A stretch of DNA of 64,000 nucleotides from positions 3,410,001 through 3,474,000 of the forward strand of contig NZ_CP011025.1 of the NCBI RefSeq assembly GCF_000238395.3, written 5' to 3'. Of the stretch, positions 18,445-27,886 are shown piece after piece; within the stretch, counting starts at the first letter, position 1, and each line of letters begins with the position of its first letter. The notes under the pieces are model-generated. The model was given only the letters and a program-made list of their open reading frames with translations. It was not told the DNA's origin and made no database searches. Position numbers and translations under genes: made by a program. The DNA is from Pseudoalteromonas arctica A 37-1-2. GTDB taxonomy: Bacteria > Pseudomonadota > Gammaproteobacteria > Enterobacterales > Alteromonadaceae.

Positions 18445-19837
18445 AAGCACTTACTTTGCTTGGTTAAAACACCCTGGGCACTACCTGTTTTTTAAAGTAT
18501 TTATTTGGTTTTGGTTAACTATAATCGGCACCGTAGCAGCGCTTATATTTTTAAGTAATATAACCGCTATTAATGCGGTATCTAACGAGCCACTTTATGG
18601 CCCGATGAAAAAAAACCTAATATACACCGCCAAAAGTATTGAGCGTACTGCCATTAAACATAAGCGCAGCCTAAGTGAAGTATTAGTACACCCTCGCCTA
18701 TCAAAGCGTAAACTTTTATACTTAAGCGCAGCTCAAAGCGAGGACTCTCTTAGTAGTAAAGAGGTGCCAGAGAGCATCGATTTAAGTTTATTAAATTTCA
18801 CTCAAAATATGTCACCGCAAATTATTTTCACTGAAAAATATCAAGCCTTCGGCCCTGTTAATATAAACGTGCCTGAAGGGAGTTTTTATCTTTACGAAAT
18901 AGATATTAACCATCAACCACCGCTAATAATGCGCTTTAAGCTTATGCCTAATTGGATGAAAATAGTCATCGCAATTGTTGCATCTCTCATTTTAAGCTTT
19001 GTATTTAGCCGTAACTTAATAGCCCCTATAAATAGCCTTAAAAAAGCGGCAATTAAACTATCAGCGGGTAACCTAAGCGCAAGAGCCGACATTTCTGTAA
19101 ACCGAAAAGATGAGCTAGGAATACTAGGGCGAGATTTTAACAGCATGGCTAATCAGTTAGAGCTTTTAATCAGCTCACAAAAACGCTTATTAGCCGACAT
19201 ATCACATGAATTACGATCGCCTCTTACACGTTTAAAAATGGCTACCGGACTTGCACAAATGCAAGCTAACGACGCTAGCCAATCGTATTTATTACGCATA
19301 GAAAAAGAAGCAAACCAACTCGATAAGATGATTGCCGACGTGCTGCAAGTTTCTCGCTTAGAAGCAAAAAGCCAAGCGCTTTCACTGCAAAAACAATCAT
19401 TACAAATAATTGTAGATCACGTTATTAATGATGCGCAGTTTGAAGCAAAACAAAATAATAAGCAGCTAAATATAGTGGGCGCTGTAGACGTAAATATTAA
19501 TTGCGACGAAGGCCTTATTGCCAGTGCGCTTGAAAACCTATTGCGCAACGCTATTAAATACGCAAATAATACAATTAGCATTACTCTAAAGCATGCTGAT
19601 GCCATTTATATAGAAATATGTGACGATGGCTCTGGTGTGCCAGATGATCAACTGAGCAAGCTTTGCGAGCCCTTTTTTAGACAGTCAGATGCGCGGGATC
19701 GCGTAAGTGGTGGCACGGGGTTAGGTCTGGCGATTGCTAAAAATGCTATTACTGCGCATGGCGGCAGTTTAGTATTATCAAATAAAGAACAAGGTGGCTT
19801 GTGTGCTAATATAACCTTGCCATTAATAAAAGAGTAA
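18422..19837 (+). CDS. cpxA: CpxA sensor histidine kinase
   Basis: Inner-membrane kinase/phosphatase for CpxR. The 471-aa protein has a first transmembrane segment (about 21-46), a periplasmic sensor of about 130 residues, a second transmembrane segment (about 180-196) and a HAMP domain. HisKA follows with the phospho-accepting His262 (ADISHELRSPLTR), then HATPase_c with an N box (ENLLRNAIKYA) and G boxes (DDGSGVPD, GGTGLGLAI). The ATG 18422 has an AGG site 8 nt upstream. It starts inside the 3' end of cpxR. Confidence 0.92.
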   Translation: MSLSKANKSTYFAWLKHPGHYLFFKVFIWFWLTIIGTVAALIFLSNITAINAVSNEPLYGPMKKNLIYTAKSIERTAIKHKRSLSEVLVHPRLSKRKLLYLSAAQSEDSLSSKEVPESIDLSLLNFTQNMSPQIIFTEKYQAFGPVNINVPEGSFYLYEIDINHQPPLIMRFKLMPNWMKIVIAIVASLILSFVFSRNLIAPINSLKKAAIKLSAGNLSARADISVNRKDELGILGRDFNSMANQLELLISSQKRLLADISHELRSPLTRLKMATGLAQMQANDASQSYLLRIEKEANQLDKMIADVLQVSRLEAKSQALSLQKQSLQIIVDHVINDAQFEAKQNNKQLNIVGAVDVNINCDEGLIASALENLLRNAIKYANNTISITLKHADAIYIEICDDGSGVPDDQLSKLCEPFFRQSDARDRVSGGTGLGLAIAKNAITAHGGSLVLSNKEQGGLCANITLPLIKE

Positions 19838-19840
19838 AGC

Positions 19841-20788
19841 ATGTTTTATAGTAGTGAGCGTGAGCTTAAGAGTAATCAAATAACAATTAATAACTTTTAT
19901 AAAAACACGCTAATTAAAGCTTATTTAGATACACCTAACGGGCAATTATTTTATGCTTATGCCATACCAGATAAAGCCAAAAATGCCATTGTAATAAGCT
20001 CTGGGCGCCTTGAAGGGTTAGATAAATATAAAGAGTTGTTATGGGAGCTGTATAACAATAATTTTGCCATATTCATAGCCGATCACCAAGGACAAGGCCG
20101 CTCTTATCGCCACCTACTAAATAAGCACAAAGGCCATGTTAATCAATTTAAAGATTACAGCGCAGACCTAAACTTATTTAATACACAAATAGTGGATACT
20201 CATTGGCAAGGTAAAAAGGTGTTAGTGAGTCATTCAATGGGCGGCGCCATAGCATTTGACTATCTTGCGCATTTCGAACACAATTTTAGTGGCGCGTTTT
20301 TATCAGCGCCTATGCTTGATATTTATACAAAAAATACACCAAAGCCTTTAGCTAAATTAATAGCAAGTACTGCAACCCTTTTGGGTCAAAAAGACAATTA
20401 CGCACTAGGGCAAACCGATTACATACCCGATGAGTTTGCTACAAATGTATTAACCAGCAGCCCAGTGCGTTACGAGCTATTTAGGCAAACATATCAAGAA
20501 GAGCCATTACTACAGCTCGGCGGTGTTACTTACGGCTGGCTAAATGCGACGTTTGCATTTATAACTTCGGTGGATAACTTAAGTGTGACTATTCCACTTT
20601 ATATTGCCAGTGCACAAAACGACGAAGTGGTTGATAACAATGCCCAATATAAATTAGCAAACAGGCACGTAAACACTGTACTTAAAAGCTTTGAAGGCGC
20701 TAAACACGAGCTGTTTTTTGAACGTGATGAAATACGCCTGCCATTACTTAAGAGCTTGTATCAGTTTTGTGAGTCGGTGACGGCTTAA
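19841..20788 (+). CDS. Alpha/beta hydrolase, lysophospholipase/monoacylglycerol-lipase type
   Basis: Probable lipid esterase of the PldB-like Hydrolase_4 group. The 315-aa protein has the nucleophile elbow SHSMGGAI and the upstream ADHQGQGRS oxyanion-side loop. A late Asp (AQNDEVVDN) and His (GAKHELFFE) complete a plausible Ser-Asp-His triad. No signal peptide is seen. It begins 3 nt after cpxA, so it is probably in the cpxRA operon. Its last 41 nt overlap the 3' end of fieF on the other strand. Its natural substrate cannot be read from the sequence. Confidence 0.8.
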   Translation: MFYSSERELKSNQITINNFYKNTLIKAYLDTPNGQLFYAYAIPDKAKNAIVISSGRLEGLDKYKELLWELYNNNFAIFIADHQGQGRSYRHLLNKHKGHVNQFKDYSADLNLFNTQIVDTHWQGKKVLVSHSMGGAIAFDYLAHFEHNFSGAFLSAPMLDIYTKNTPKPLAKLIASTATLLGQKDNYALGQTDYIPDEFATNVLTSSPVRYELFRQTYQEEPLLQLGGVTYGWLNATFAFITSVDNLSVTIPLYIASAQNDEVVDNNAQYKLANRHVNTVLKSFEGAKHELFFERDEIRLPLLKSLYQFCESVTA

Positions 20789-21665
20789 CAAGTACCGACA
20801 AAGGGTCGAGGTGGATCAGTATATCTACCTCAGACTCAAAGCGTTCTTTAAGCATTGCCTCTACTTCATCAGCCACATTATGTGCGCGAATCAAACTTAA
20901 ATGATCATCAAGCTCTAAGTGCATTTGGATAAACTTAACTTTTCCTCCTTGCCGCGTACGAATATCATGCACACCATGTACATCACCATGGGCTCTGGCT
21001 ATATCAAATATGCTTTGCTTTTCATCATCTGGCAGTTCTTTATCCATTAAATGATCGGCACTATCGCGAGCAATATCCCAGCTGTTATAAAGTAAGTAAC
21101 CCGCTACACCTATCGCAAAAACAGGATCTGCATACAACACACCATAATAAGCTAACAAAATAGCTAATAGCACAGCGGCATTTAATATTAAATCACCTTT
21201 GTAATGTACTGAGTCGGCTTTTATAGCAATTGAATCGGTGTATTTAACCACCTTGTTTTGTACAAATACAATGACCAACGTACACGCAATAGCAAAAATA
21301 CTTACCCACACACCTAATAAAGAATGGCTTAACTGTATAGGGTTAAATAATCGCTCAATACCATGAAAAGCAAGTAGGCAACCTGAGCCTGCAATAAACG
21401 CGGCTTGCCCAAGTCCAGCAAGTGCTTCAGCTTTACCGTGTCCAAATCTATGGTCATCATCTGCTGGGCGCAGTGCGTAACCTAGCACTAAAAAACTCAT
21501 GGCGGTGGCTGTTATATCCATTAACGAATCAGTTAACGAGCCAAGCATTGAAGCCGAGCCAGAAGCCAGCCATGCCCATGTTTTTGCGCCAATCATTAAA
21601 CTAACCATTACCATGGTAACAATGCTTGAAGTTTTAACCCAAAATTCGTAGCTACGGTTATGCAC
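20748..21665 (-). CDS. fieF: Cation diffusion facilitator, FieF/YiiP type
   Basis: Proton-coupled divalent metal exporter (Zn2+/Fe2+/Cd2+) of the inner membrane. The 305-aa protein (E. coli 300) has six predicted transmembrane helices and a cytoplasmic C-terminal domain. Site A residues are present: Asp46 and Asp50 (SLTDSLMD), plus His and Asp in DSVHYKGD. The HRFGHGKAEALAGLGQ motif is conserved. The 3' end overlaps the convergent lipase-like gene by 41 bp, with no intergenic terminator. Confidence 0.93.
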   Translation of the reverse strand: MHNRSYEFWVKTSSIVTMVMVSLMIGAKTWAWLASGSASMLGSLTDSLMDITATAMSFLVLGYALRPADDDHRFGHGKAEALAGLGQAAFIAGSGCLLAFHGIERLFNPIQLSHSLLGVWVSIFAIACTLVIVFVQNKVVKYTDSIAIKADSVHYKGDLILNAAVLLAILLAYYGVLYADPVFAIGVAGYLLYNSWDIARDSADHLMDKELPDDEKQSIFDIARAHGDVHGVHDIRTRQGGKVKFIQMHLELDDHLSLIRAHNVADEVEAMLKERFESEVDILIHLDPLSVLVKPSPTHKTDTSS

Positions 21666-21775
21666 GTTTTAATCCGATAATTAGGAGTATTCAATAGTGT
21701 GAGTATATCATTTTTTTAAAAGGTTTCGTGTATACTGCCCTTCGTCAAACTACAGATTATTTTATAAGGCTCATT

Positions 21776-22240
21776 ATGCTGGATATTGTTTTATACCAAC
21801 CTGAAATACCGCCTAACACTGGTAATATTATTCGCCTATGTGCCAATACCGGCTATGCATTACATTTAATTGAGCCGCTAGGTTTTGAGTGGGACGATAA
21901 GCGCGTGAAACGTGCAGGACTTGATTATCATGAATTTAGTCATGTTCAACGCCATGCCTCATTTGAAGATTACCTTGAAAAATGTAAACCAAAAAAAATA
22001 TATGCATGTACAACCAAAGGTAGTCAGTTTCACCATGAAGCAAGTTACGAAGCGGGTGACTGCTTGGTATTTGGCCCAGAGACTCGTGGCTTGCCTGACG
22101 ATATGATCCAAGCACTGCCAAAAGAGCAGCGTGTGCGTATTCCTATGCAAGCCAATAGCCGCAGCATGAACTTATCAAACGCAGTAGCTGTGTTTGTTTA
22201 CGAGTCGTGGCGCCAGTTGGGTTTTCCTAACGCGCAGTAA
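21776..22240 (+). CDS. trmL: tRNA (cytidine/uridine-34-2'-O)-methyltransferase TrmL
   Basis: SPOUT-class methyltransferase that modifies the wobble base of tRNA-Leu isoacceptors. The 154-aa protein (E. coli 157) starts [20 protein letters not shown] and ends with the SAM-binding knot motifs FGPETRGLP and [19 protein letters not shown] chose ATG 21776, with AAGG 7 nt upstream; an upstream in-frame extension is not family-like. It is convergent with gpsA. Confidence 0.95.
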   Translation: MLDIVLYQPEIPPNTGNIIRLCANTGYALHLIEPLGFEWDDKRVKRAGLDYHEFSHVQRHASFEDYLEKCKPKKIYACTTKGSQFHHEASYEAGDCLVFGPETRGLPDDMIQALPKEQRVRIPMQANSRSMNLSNAVAVFVYESWRQLGFPNAQ

Positions 22241-22260
22241 ATAGCTTTGAGCTAAACAAC

Positions 22261-22288
22261 AAAAAACCGACATAATGTCGGTTTTTTA
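22261..22288. terminator. Bidirectional terminator between trmL and gpsA
   Basis: AAAACCGACA-taa-TGTCGGTTTTTT is flanked by A and T tracts and can end transcription in both directions. Confidence 0.85.
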
Positions 22289-22309
22289 GTTTTATAAACG
22301 CTTATAAAA

Positions 22310-23317
22310 CTACTCAGAACGTTGCTCTCGGCCTAATAGCGCCATTGCAGCTTCTTTCATATCTTTATTTTCATAAAGCACTTTATAAATTTGCTCGGTA
22401 ATCGGCATTTCTACACCGCTACGCTGCGCTAATAAATACACTTCTTTGGTATTTCTAAAGCCTTCCACTACTTGACCAATTGACTCAATAGCAGCATCGA
22501 CGCTTTCGCCTTTACCTAACGCTAAACCAAATCGACGATTACGTGATTGGTTATCTGTACACGTTAGTATTAAATCGCCAAGGCCTGCCATTCCCATAAA
22601 AGTTTCTGGCTTAGCACCAAGAGCACAACCTAAACGAGTAAGCTCTGCAAGGCCTCGGGTGATAAGTGCGGTACGCGCATTAGCGCCAAAACCAACACCG
22701 TCCGAAATACCGGCACCAATGGCAATTACATTCTTAACCGCACCACCGAGCTGAATACCAATGAAATCATCATTGTTATACACACGGAATGAGCGACCAC
22801 AATGAAGTAAATCAGCGAGCTGCTGAGCAAATTCAGGCGACGTAGAAGACACTGAAATAGCTGTAGGTGACCCCATCGCCATTTCTTTTGCAAACGTAGG
22901 ACCCGACAGTACCGCAAGTGGAATATCATCACCTAATTCTTGCAAAGCCACTTCTTGTAACAAACGTCCAGTATTAGGCTCAAGCCCTTTAGTTGCCCAC
23001 GCTACTTTAGCACCGTCTTGCAATGCAGGTTTAATCTGCGCAAGTGTGTCGCCAAAAGCATGGCTTGGCACAACAACAAGTACAATAGCGCTGCTAGCAA
23101 CGGCGTGTTGTAAGTTAGCTTCAAGAGTAAGAGTATCTGGAAAAGGAGCATCAGGTAAGTAACGTTGATTTTTCCGCTCAGCTGCAAGCGTGGCAACGTC
23201 GTCGCTATTTCTTCCCCAAAGTGTCACGTGGTGACCATTTCGGGCTAAACAAATAGCAAGGGCGGTGCCGTAAGACCCCGCCCCTAATACAGTAACAGCT
23301 GTAGTTGCTGTACTCAT
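22310..23317 (-). CDS. gpsA: NAD(P)-dependent glycerol-3-phosphate dehydrogenase
   Basis: Makes sn-glycerol-3-phosphate from dihydroxyacetone phosphate for phospholipid synthesis. The 335-aa protein has an N-terminal dinucleotide-binding motif ([12 protein letters not shown]) and the conserved [17 protein letters not shown] segment with the catalytic Lys. C-terminal substrate residues are in [13 protein letters not shown]. It begins 3 nt after the secB stop; the order yibN-grxC-secB-gpsA matches E. coli. Confidence 0.96.
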   Translation of the reverse strand: MSTATTAVTVLGAGSYGTALAICLARNGHHVTLWGRNSDDVATLAAERKNQRYLPDAPFPDTLTLEANLQHAVASSAIVLVVVPSHAFGDTLAQIKPALQDGAKVAWATKGLEPNTGRLLQEVALQELGDDIPLAVLSGPTFAKEMAMGSPTAISVSSTSPEFAQQLADLLHCGRSFRVYNNDDFIGIQLGGAVKNVIAIGAGISDGVGFGANARTALITRGLAELTRLGCALGAKPETFMGMAGLGDLILTCTDNQSRNRRFGLALGKGESVDAAIESIGQVVEGFRNTKEVYLLAQRSGVEMPITEQIYKVLYENKDMKEAAMALLGREQRSE

Positions 23318-23320
23318 AAG

Positions 23321-23806
23321 TTATGCGTCTGCTGAAGCCTGGTCAGCTTGCGCAGTACGTTGTTGCATGTATTGTGCAAATAACGCATCAAAATTAACTG
23401 GCGCAAGGTTAAGCTGTGGGAAAGTACCACGGTTAACAAGGTTTGAAACAGCTTCACGTGCATATGGGAACAACACGTTAGGACAAAATGCACCTAGCAT
23501 GTGCGCAAGTTGCACTTCTTCAACTTCAGCAATAGTAAAAATACCTGCTTGTTGAATTTCACATAAGAACGCAGTTTCTTCACCAAGAGAAGCGGTTACA
23601 GTCAGCGCTAAAACAACTTCAAATACACCTTCGTCTAGTTTATTAGAGCGTGTATCTAGGTCTAGCTTAACTTCTGGCGTCCATTCTTTTTGAAAAATGG
23701 CCGGAGAGTTTGGCGTTTCAAACGATACATCTTTAGTGTAAATACGTTGAATAGTAAATTGTGCGCCGGCTTCTGCAGCTGCTACGTTTTGATTTTCTTC
23801 GTTCAT
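23321..23806 (-). CDS. secB: SecB protein-export chaperone
   Basis: Tetrameric cytoplasmic chaperone that keeps preproteins unfolded and delivers them to SecA. The 161-aa protein (E. coli 155) has the family core [17 protein letters not shown], the conserved [14 protein letters not shown] segment and an acidic SecA-interacting surface. Lies 34 nt downstream of grxC. Confidence 0.96.
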   Translation of the reverse strand: MNEENQNVAAAEAGAQFTIQRIYTKDVSFETPNSPAIFQKEWTPEVKLDLDTRSNKLDEGVFEVVLALTVTASLGEETAFLCEIQQAGIFTIAEVEEVQLAHMLGAFCPNVLFPYAREAVSNLVNRGTFPQLNLAPVNFDALFAQYMQQRTAQADQASADA

Positions 23807-23840
23807 TGTTATTCCTAACTTGTTCGTTATTATAATTAAA

Positions 23841-24098
23841 TTAAGCGTTTAGCTTAGCGTCAAGTTTACCTTGCGCTTCAATAGCCATCATGTCGTCGCA
23901 GCCACCGATATGTTCATCATTAATAAAAATTTGCGGTACTGTGCTTGCACCACCTGCTTTGGCAATCATTTCATCGCGTAGCTCAGGCTGTACACCAATA
24001 TCATAATTTGTGTATTCAACGCCTTTGCTGTTTAAAAGCGAAAGAGCACGCTGACAAAATGGACAATACGCCTTGGTGTATAAAACAACATTACTCAT
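23841..24098 (-). CDS. grxC: Glutaredoxin 3
   Basis: Dithiol glutaredoxin that uses glutathione to reduce disulfides. The 85-aa protein has the active site CPFC (Cys12 and Cys15), the cis-Pro motif STVPQIFI and the GGCDD glutathione-binding segment. Part of the yibN-grxC-secB-gpsA set. Confidence 0.95.
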   Translation of the reverse strand: MSNVVLYTKAYCPFCQRALSLLNSKGVEYTNYDIGVQPELRDEMIAKAGGASTVPQIFINDEHIGGCDDMMAIEAQGKLDAKLNA

Positions 24099-24129
24099 AA
24101 TAAATCCTCTATCGGCCTAGCTAAACTGA

Positions 24130-24561
24130 TTAGCGACCTGTTGTAGTTGGTAAGCTGGCAGATTGCCACGCACCCATGCCACCTGCTAATAAGTAAACTC
24201 GTTCAAAACCAGCTTTACTCATAGCGGCTGCAGTACCTTGGGCAGTCATACCTGTAGTACATACAACTATAATGGGTTTAGTCTTGTACTTTTCAAGGCT
24301 TGAAAAGTCAGATTTTTTCGCATTCTCTGGGCTTAAGTGCTCAGCACCAGAAATACGCCCTGCATTAAACTCTTTTTGCGCACGTATATCGATTACTTGA
24401 CCGTCATCACGGTTAATAAGTAACGTAAGCTGCTGAGGATTTATTTGACGAACAGCTGAAAGCTTACTCTTTATCCAGCCACTAACAATAAGGAAAACAA
24501 TACCAACCCAAGCAAGGCTTAAAATGGGATGATTTGTAATAAATTCAATATATTGATCCAT
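24130..24561 (-). CDS. yibN: Membrane-anchored rhodanese-like protein (YibN type)
   Basis: Single-domain rhodanese with an N-terminal transmembrane anchor (about residues 12-30), then IDIRAQKEFNAGRI and an active-site loop with Cys in VVCTTGMTAQG. The 143-aa protein (E. coli YibN 143) opens the grxC-secB-gpsA operon. Its sulfur donor and acceptor are unknown. Confidence 0.9.
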   Translation of the reverse strand: MDQYIEFITNHPILSLAWVGIVFLIVSGWIKSKLSAVRQINPQQLTLLINRDDGQVIDIRAQKEFNAGRISGAEHLSPENAKKSDFSSLEKYKTKPIIVVCTTGMTAQGTAAAMSKAGFERVYLLAGGMGAWQSASLPTTTGR

Positions 24562-24593
24562 TCTACTTCCACTATGAAATTATGTTTTAAACC

Positions 24594-24861
24594 TAGGGCG
24601 TGTTGGCCTTTGTGGATTGAAATTTGTTCAATCTAGGGGCGATTAAATCGCGGCGCGAGATTTGTAACCTAGTGGGCTAAGTAAAAACCGAGCAACAAAG
24701 AGGTAATAGTCCCTAGAAAGAACCCAACGGGCAGCGTATGTTTGGTATTTATGCTACGTTATCGCCTATTTATGGGGAGTAACCACACTTCATAGGCTCT
24801 GCCTTGCCTAAAAACCAAACATACTGCTGCAAATTCAACCACCAAAGTGCAACACGCCCTA
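24594..24861. mobile_element. MITE-like element, copy A (268 bp, TA-flanked)
   Basis: Begins TAGGGCGTGTTG and ends CAACACGCCCTA, giving perfect 12-bp terminal inverted repeats that include a TA at each end. No coding capacity is seen. It lies in the divergent region between the rhodanese gene and gpmI. A second element of exactly the same length lies in opposite orientation at 38996-39263; the two share an identical 42-nt block (24661-24702 with 39155-39196 reversed) and are similar throughout. Confidence 0.85.
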
Positions 24862-25164
24862 ATATTTTAAGGATTTTGTACTTTAGCCACGCAAGTATAC
24901 CCAAACCAACCTAAAATGCGAGTTTAGGAGCACTTAGAGACGTTTAAAAAACGATAAAGCCCCCCATATATAGTTAACAAGAACTCTGGATAATAAATCT
25001 ATCTCAAGCAGAGTTCAGGTTAGTCAATGAGGTATAAGTGAAAAAATTTAATATCTTGTTTTCAATGCTGATCCTAGCTTAAAAACACGGTATGCTAAAA
25101 CCACGCTAATAAACCTTTTAGGTGCACAGTATCCATCAACAGATACTAATTTTCAGGAGCTATT
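24862..25164. other. gpmI leader region with a hairpin
   Basis: No gene is seen. GAACTCTG (24981-24988) and CAGAGTTC (25009-25016) form an 8-bp stem with a 20-nt loop. Its function is unknown; it could be an mRNA leader structure or an old repeat remnant. Confidence 0.4.
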
Positions 25165-26709
25165 ATGACAGAGCATAAAAAACCACTGGTATTAATGATT
25201 TTAGACGGTTGGGGATACCGCGAAGATACGCAAAGTAATGCTATTCTTGCAGCTAACACACCGGTATTAGACAATTTATGGGCCACACGGCCACACACAT
25301 TAATATCAGCTTCGGGTTTAGATGTTGGTCTTCCTGATGGTCAAATGGGTAACTCAGAAGTTGGCCATGTGAACTTGGGTGCTGGTCGCATTGTTTATCA
25401 AGATTTTACCCGTATCACTAAAGCAATTAACGATGGCGAATTTGATTCAACCCCAGCCTTAGTTGAAAACATAGATAAAGCGGTAAGTGCAGGAAAAGCA
25501 GTTCACATAATGGGTCTTTTAAGCCCAGGTGGTGTGCATAGCCATGAAGACCACATAGTTGCTAGCATAAAACTTGCTGCAAAACGTGGCGCTAAAGAAG
25601 TTTACTTTCATGGCTTTTTAGATGGCCGCGATACACCTCCACGTAGTGCTAAAGCGTCAATCGAACGTATTGAAGCGTTATTTAGCGAACTTAAATGCGG
25701 TCGTTTGGCGTCACTTATTGGCCGCTACTACGCAATGGACAGAGACAACCGTTGGAACCGCGTAGAAAAAGCTTACAACGTAATTGCATTAGCTGAAGGT
25801 GACTTTAATTTTGATAACGGCGTAGAGGCACTTAATGCAGCGTACGAACGCGACGAAAACGACGAATTTGTGGCCGCTACAACCATTACACCAACAGGCG
25901 CCGCTCCTGCTTCAATAAACGATGGCGACACTCTAATTTTTGCCAACTTTAGAGCAGATAGAGCCCGCGAAATTACTCGCGCTTTTGTTGAGCCTGATTT
26001 TGATGGATTCGCAAGAAAAAGAACGCCAGAGCTTAGTGCATTTGTAATGATGACAGAGTATGCAGCCGATATAGATGCACCTATTGCCTTTGGTTCAACA
26101 CCGTTAGTAAACGTACTTGGTGAGTGGTTTGAAAAAAATAACAAAACACAGCTTCGCATTTCAGAAACCGAAAAGTACGCACACGTTACGTTTTTCTTTA
26201 GTGGCGGGCGCGAAAGTGAATTTAAAGGCGAAACACGCGAGCTAATTCCTTCGCCGCAAGTTGCAACCTACGACTTACAACCTGAAATGAACTCAGAAAT
26301 GCTAACCGACAAACTAGTAGCAGCAATTAAAAGCGGTAAATACGATGCTATTATTTGTAACTACCCTAACGGCGATATGGTTGGTCACTCTGGTGTATTT
26401 GAAGCTGCTGTTAAAGCTTGTGAAGCTGTAGATAGCTGTATCGGACGTGTTGTTGATGCACTTGAAGAGTTTGGTGGTGAAGCACTAATAACAGCCGATC
26501 ATGGTAATGCTGAGCAGATGGCTGATCTTAAAACAGGCCAAGCGCATACTGCCCACACTAGTGAACCGGTACATTTTATATATGTTGGTCGCGATGCAGA
26601 GCCTATGCAAGGTAAAGCATTAAGCGATGTAGCCCCTACAATGCTTCACTTAATGGGCATGGAGCAACCAAGCGAAATGACTGGTACGCCTATCATGATG
26701 TTGAAATAA
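25165..26709 (+). CDS. gpmI: Cofactor-independent phosphoglycerate mutase
   Basis: Mn2+-dependent interconversion of 3- and 2-phosphoglycerate in glycolysis. The 514-aa protein (E. coli GpmM 514) has [12 protein letters not shown] at the N-terminus, the phosphoserine motif [14 protein letters not shown] and metal ligands in [12 protein letters not shown] clear AGGAG site precedes the ATG. It opens gpmI-envC-ctp-yibQ, a conserved gene order. Confidence 0.97.
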   Translation: MTEHKKPLVLMILDGWGYREDTQSNAILAANTPVLDNLWATRPHTLISASGLDVGLPDGQMGNSEVGHVNLGAGRIVYQDFTRITKAINDGEFDSTPALVENIDKAVSAGKAVHIMGLLSPGGVHSHEDHIVASIKLAAKRGAKEVYFHGFLDGRDTPPRSAKASIERIEALFSELKCGRLASLIGRYYAMDRDNRWNRVEKAYNVIALAEGDFNFDNGVEALNAAYERDENDEFVAATTITPTGAAPASINDGDTLIFANFRADRAREITRAFVEPDFDGFARKRTPELSAFVMMTEYAADIDAPIAFGSTPLVNVLGEWFEKNNKTQLRISETEKYAHVTFFFSGGRESEFKGETRELIPSPQVATYDLQPEMNSEMLTDKLVAAIKSGKYDAIICNYPNGDMVGHSGVFEAAVKACEAVDSCIGRVVDALEEFGGEALITADHGNAEQMADLKTGQAHTAHTSEPVHFIYVGRDAEPMQGKALSDVAPTMLHLMGMEQPSEMTGTPIMMLK

Positions 26710-26712
26710 CAC

Positions 26713-27852
26713 ATGAATAGACGTATTAACCGGTTAATTAAGTGCGGTTTAATACTAACTTCATTAGTGACTGCATCTGCAGTTGCTAATGAAGATCGTA
26801 CTAAAAAAGACTTATCAGAAGTTCAAAATGCACTTGAGCAAAGCCAAGCTGAGTATAACGCCCAAAGAAAAAAAATAGCGTCGCTACAAAAAAACCTAAA
26901 AAGCCATGAACTCGATATAGCTAAAAATGCTAAAGCACTTAACATGGCAGAGCAATCAGTAAAAGAAACTAAAACACAGCAAAAAGAGCTACAAAATAAA
27001 GCCGATGAGCTCGATAAAAAGCACACTCAATTTCAGAAAATTTTAGCCGCGCAACTTAAAAGCGCCTATATGGCCGGTGGCGACGACTACTCTAAAATGC
27101 TGTTAAATCAAGAAGACACTGCAAAATTTGAGCGCACACTTAGTTATTACAACTACTTAAATAAAGCCCGTATTGAACAAATTGAAGATCTAAAAGACCT
27201 TCAAAAGCAAATAGTACAAAACCAAAAAGAGCTTGTTAAAACACAAGAAAAACTAGCGCTTTTATTTGATGAGCAAAAAAGACGTCAAACTGCATTGCTT
27301 AATGCACAAAGTGAACGCCAAGCTAATCTTAAAAATTTACAAGCTCAGCTCAACAGCACCAAAAGTTCAATAAACTATTTAAAAGAAAACCAACAAACTT
27401 TGGTAGCAACAATTGAAGAGCTCGAAAAAGAAAAAACACAGAAAATTGAATTACTGGGCCTAAATAAAAACAAAGGTAAATTGGACTGGCCGAGCAAAGG
27501 CAAGTTAGAGCACACATTCGGCCAACGTAAACATGGTGGTATTGATTGGAAAGGCGTATTAATTGGTGCAAAAGAAGGCACTAATATTAATAGCGTACAT
27601 AATGGCCAAGTTGTATTTGCCGATTGGCTAAAGGGCTATGGTTGGGTAATTGTTGTAGACCATGGTGAAGGTTTTATGAGCCTATATGGTCATGCCCAAA
27701 CACTGCTAAGAGATGTAGGCGACATGGTACGCGAAGGCGAAACCCTTGCTTTAGTTGGCCAAAGCGGCGGACAAGCTAGTTCTGGTCTATACTTTGAAAT
27801 ACGCCACAAAGGACGCGCAGTAAATCCTGTAAAATGGTGCAAACGCATTTAA
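26713..27852 (+). CDS. envC: EnvC, murein hydrolase activator
   Basis: Periplasmic activator of division amidases, recruited by FtsEX in E. coli. The 379-aa protein has a signal peptide (about 1-25), a long coiled coil (about 30-255) and a C-terminal LytM/M23 domain. The zinc site is degenerate: HGGID is kept, but the usual HxH before FEIR is replaced by GLYFEIR, as expected for a non-catalytic activator. It starts 3 nt after gpmI. Its likely partners FtsE and FtsX are encoded at 31.3-33.0 kb. Confidence 0.94.
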   Translation: MNRRINRLIKCGLILTSLVTASAVANEDRTKKDLSEVQNALEQSQAEYNAQRKKIASLQKNLKSHELDIAKNAKALNMAEQSVKETKTQQKELQNKADELDKKHTQFQKILAAQLKSAYMAGGDDYSKMLLNQEDTAKFERTLSYYNYLNKARIEQIEDLKDLQKQIVQNQKELVKTQEKLALLFDEQKRRQTALLNAQSERQANLKNLQAQLNSTKSSINYLKENQQTLVATIEELEKEKTQKIELLGLNKNKGKLDWPSKGKLEHTFGQRKHGGIDWKGVLIGAKEGTNINSVHNGQVVFADWLKGYGWVIVVDHGEGFMSLYGHAQTLLRDVGDMVREGETLALVGQSGGQASSGLYFEIRHKGRAVNPVKWCKRI

Positions 27853-27886
27853 TTAAATAAATCGCTGCACCGCTCTGGAGCAGCTG

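Noticed and set aside
24594..24861. Reading the element as a riboswitch or small RNA gene for gpmI.
   Set aside because: Terminal inverted repeats with TA ends and a same-length inverted copy elsewhere fit a mobile element better.
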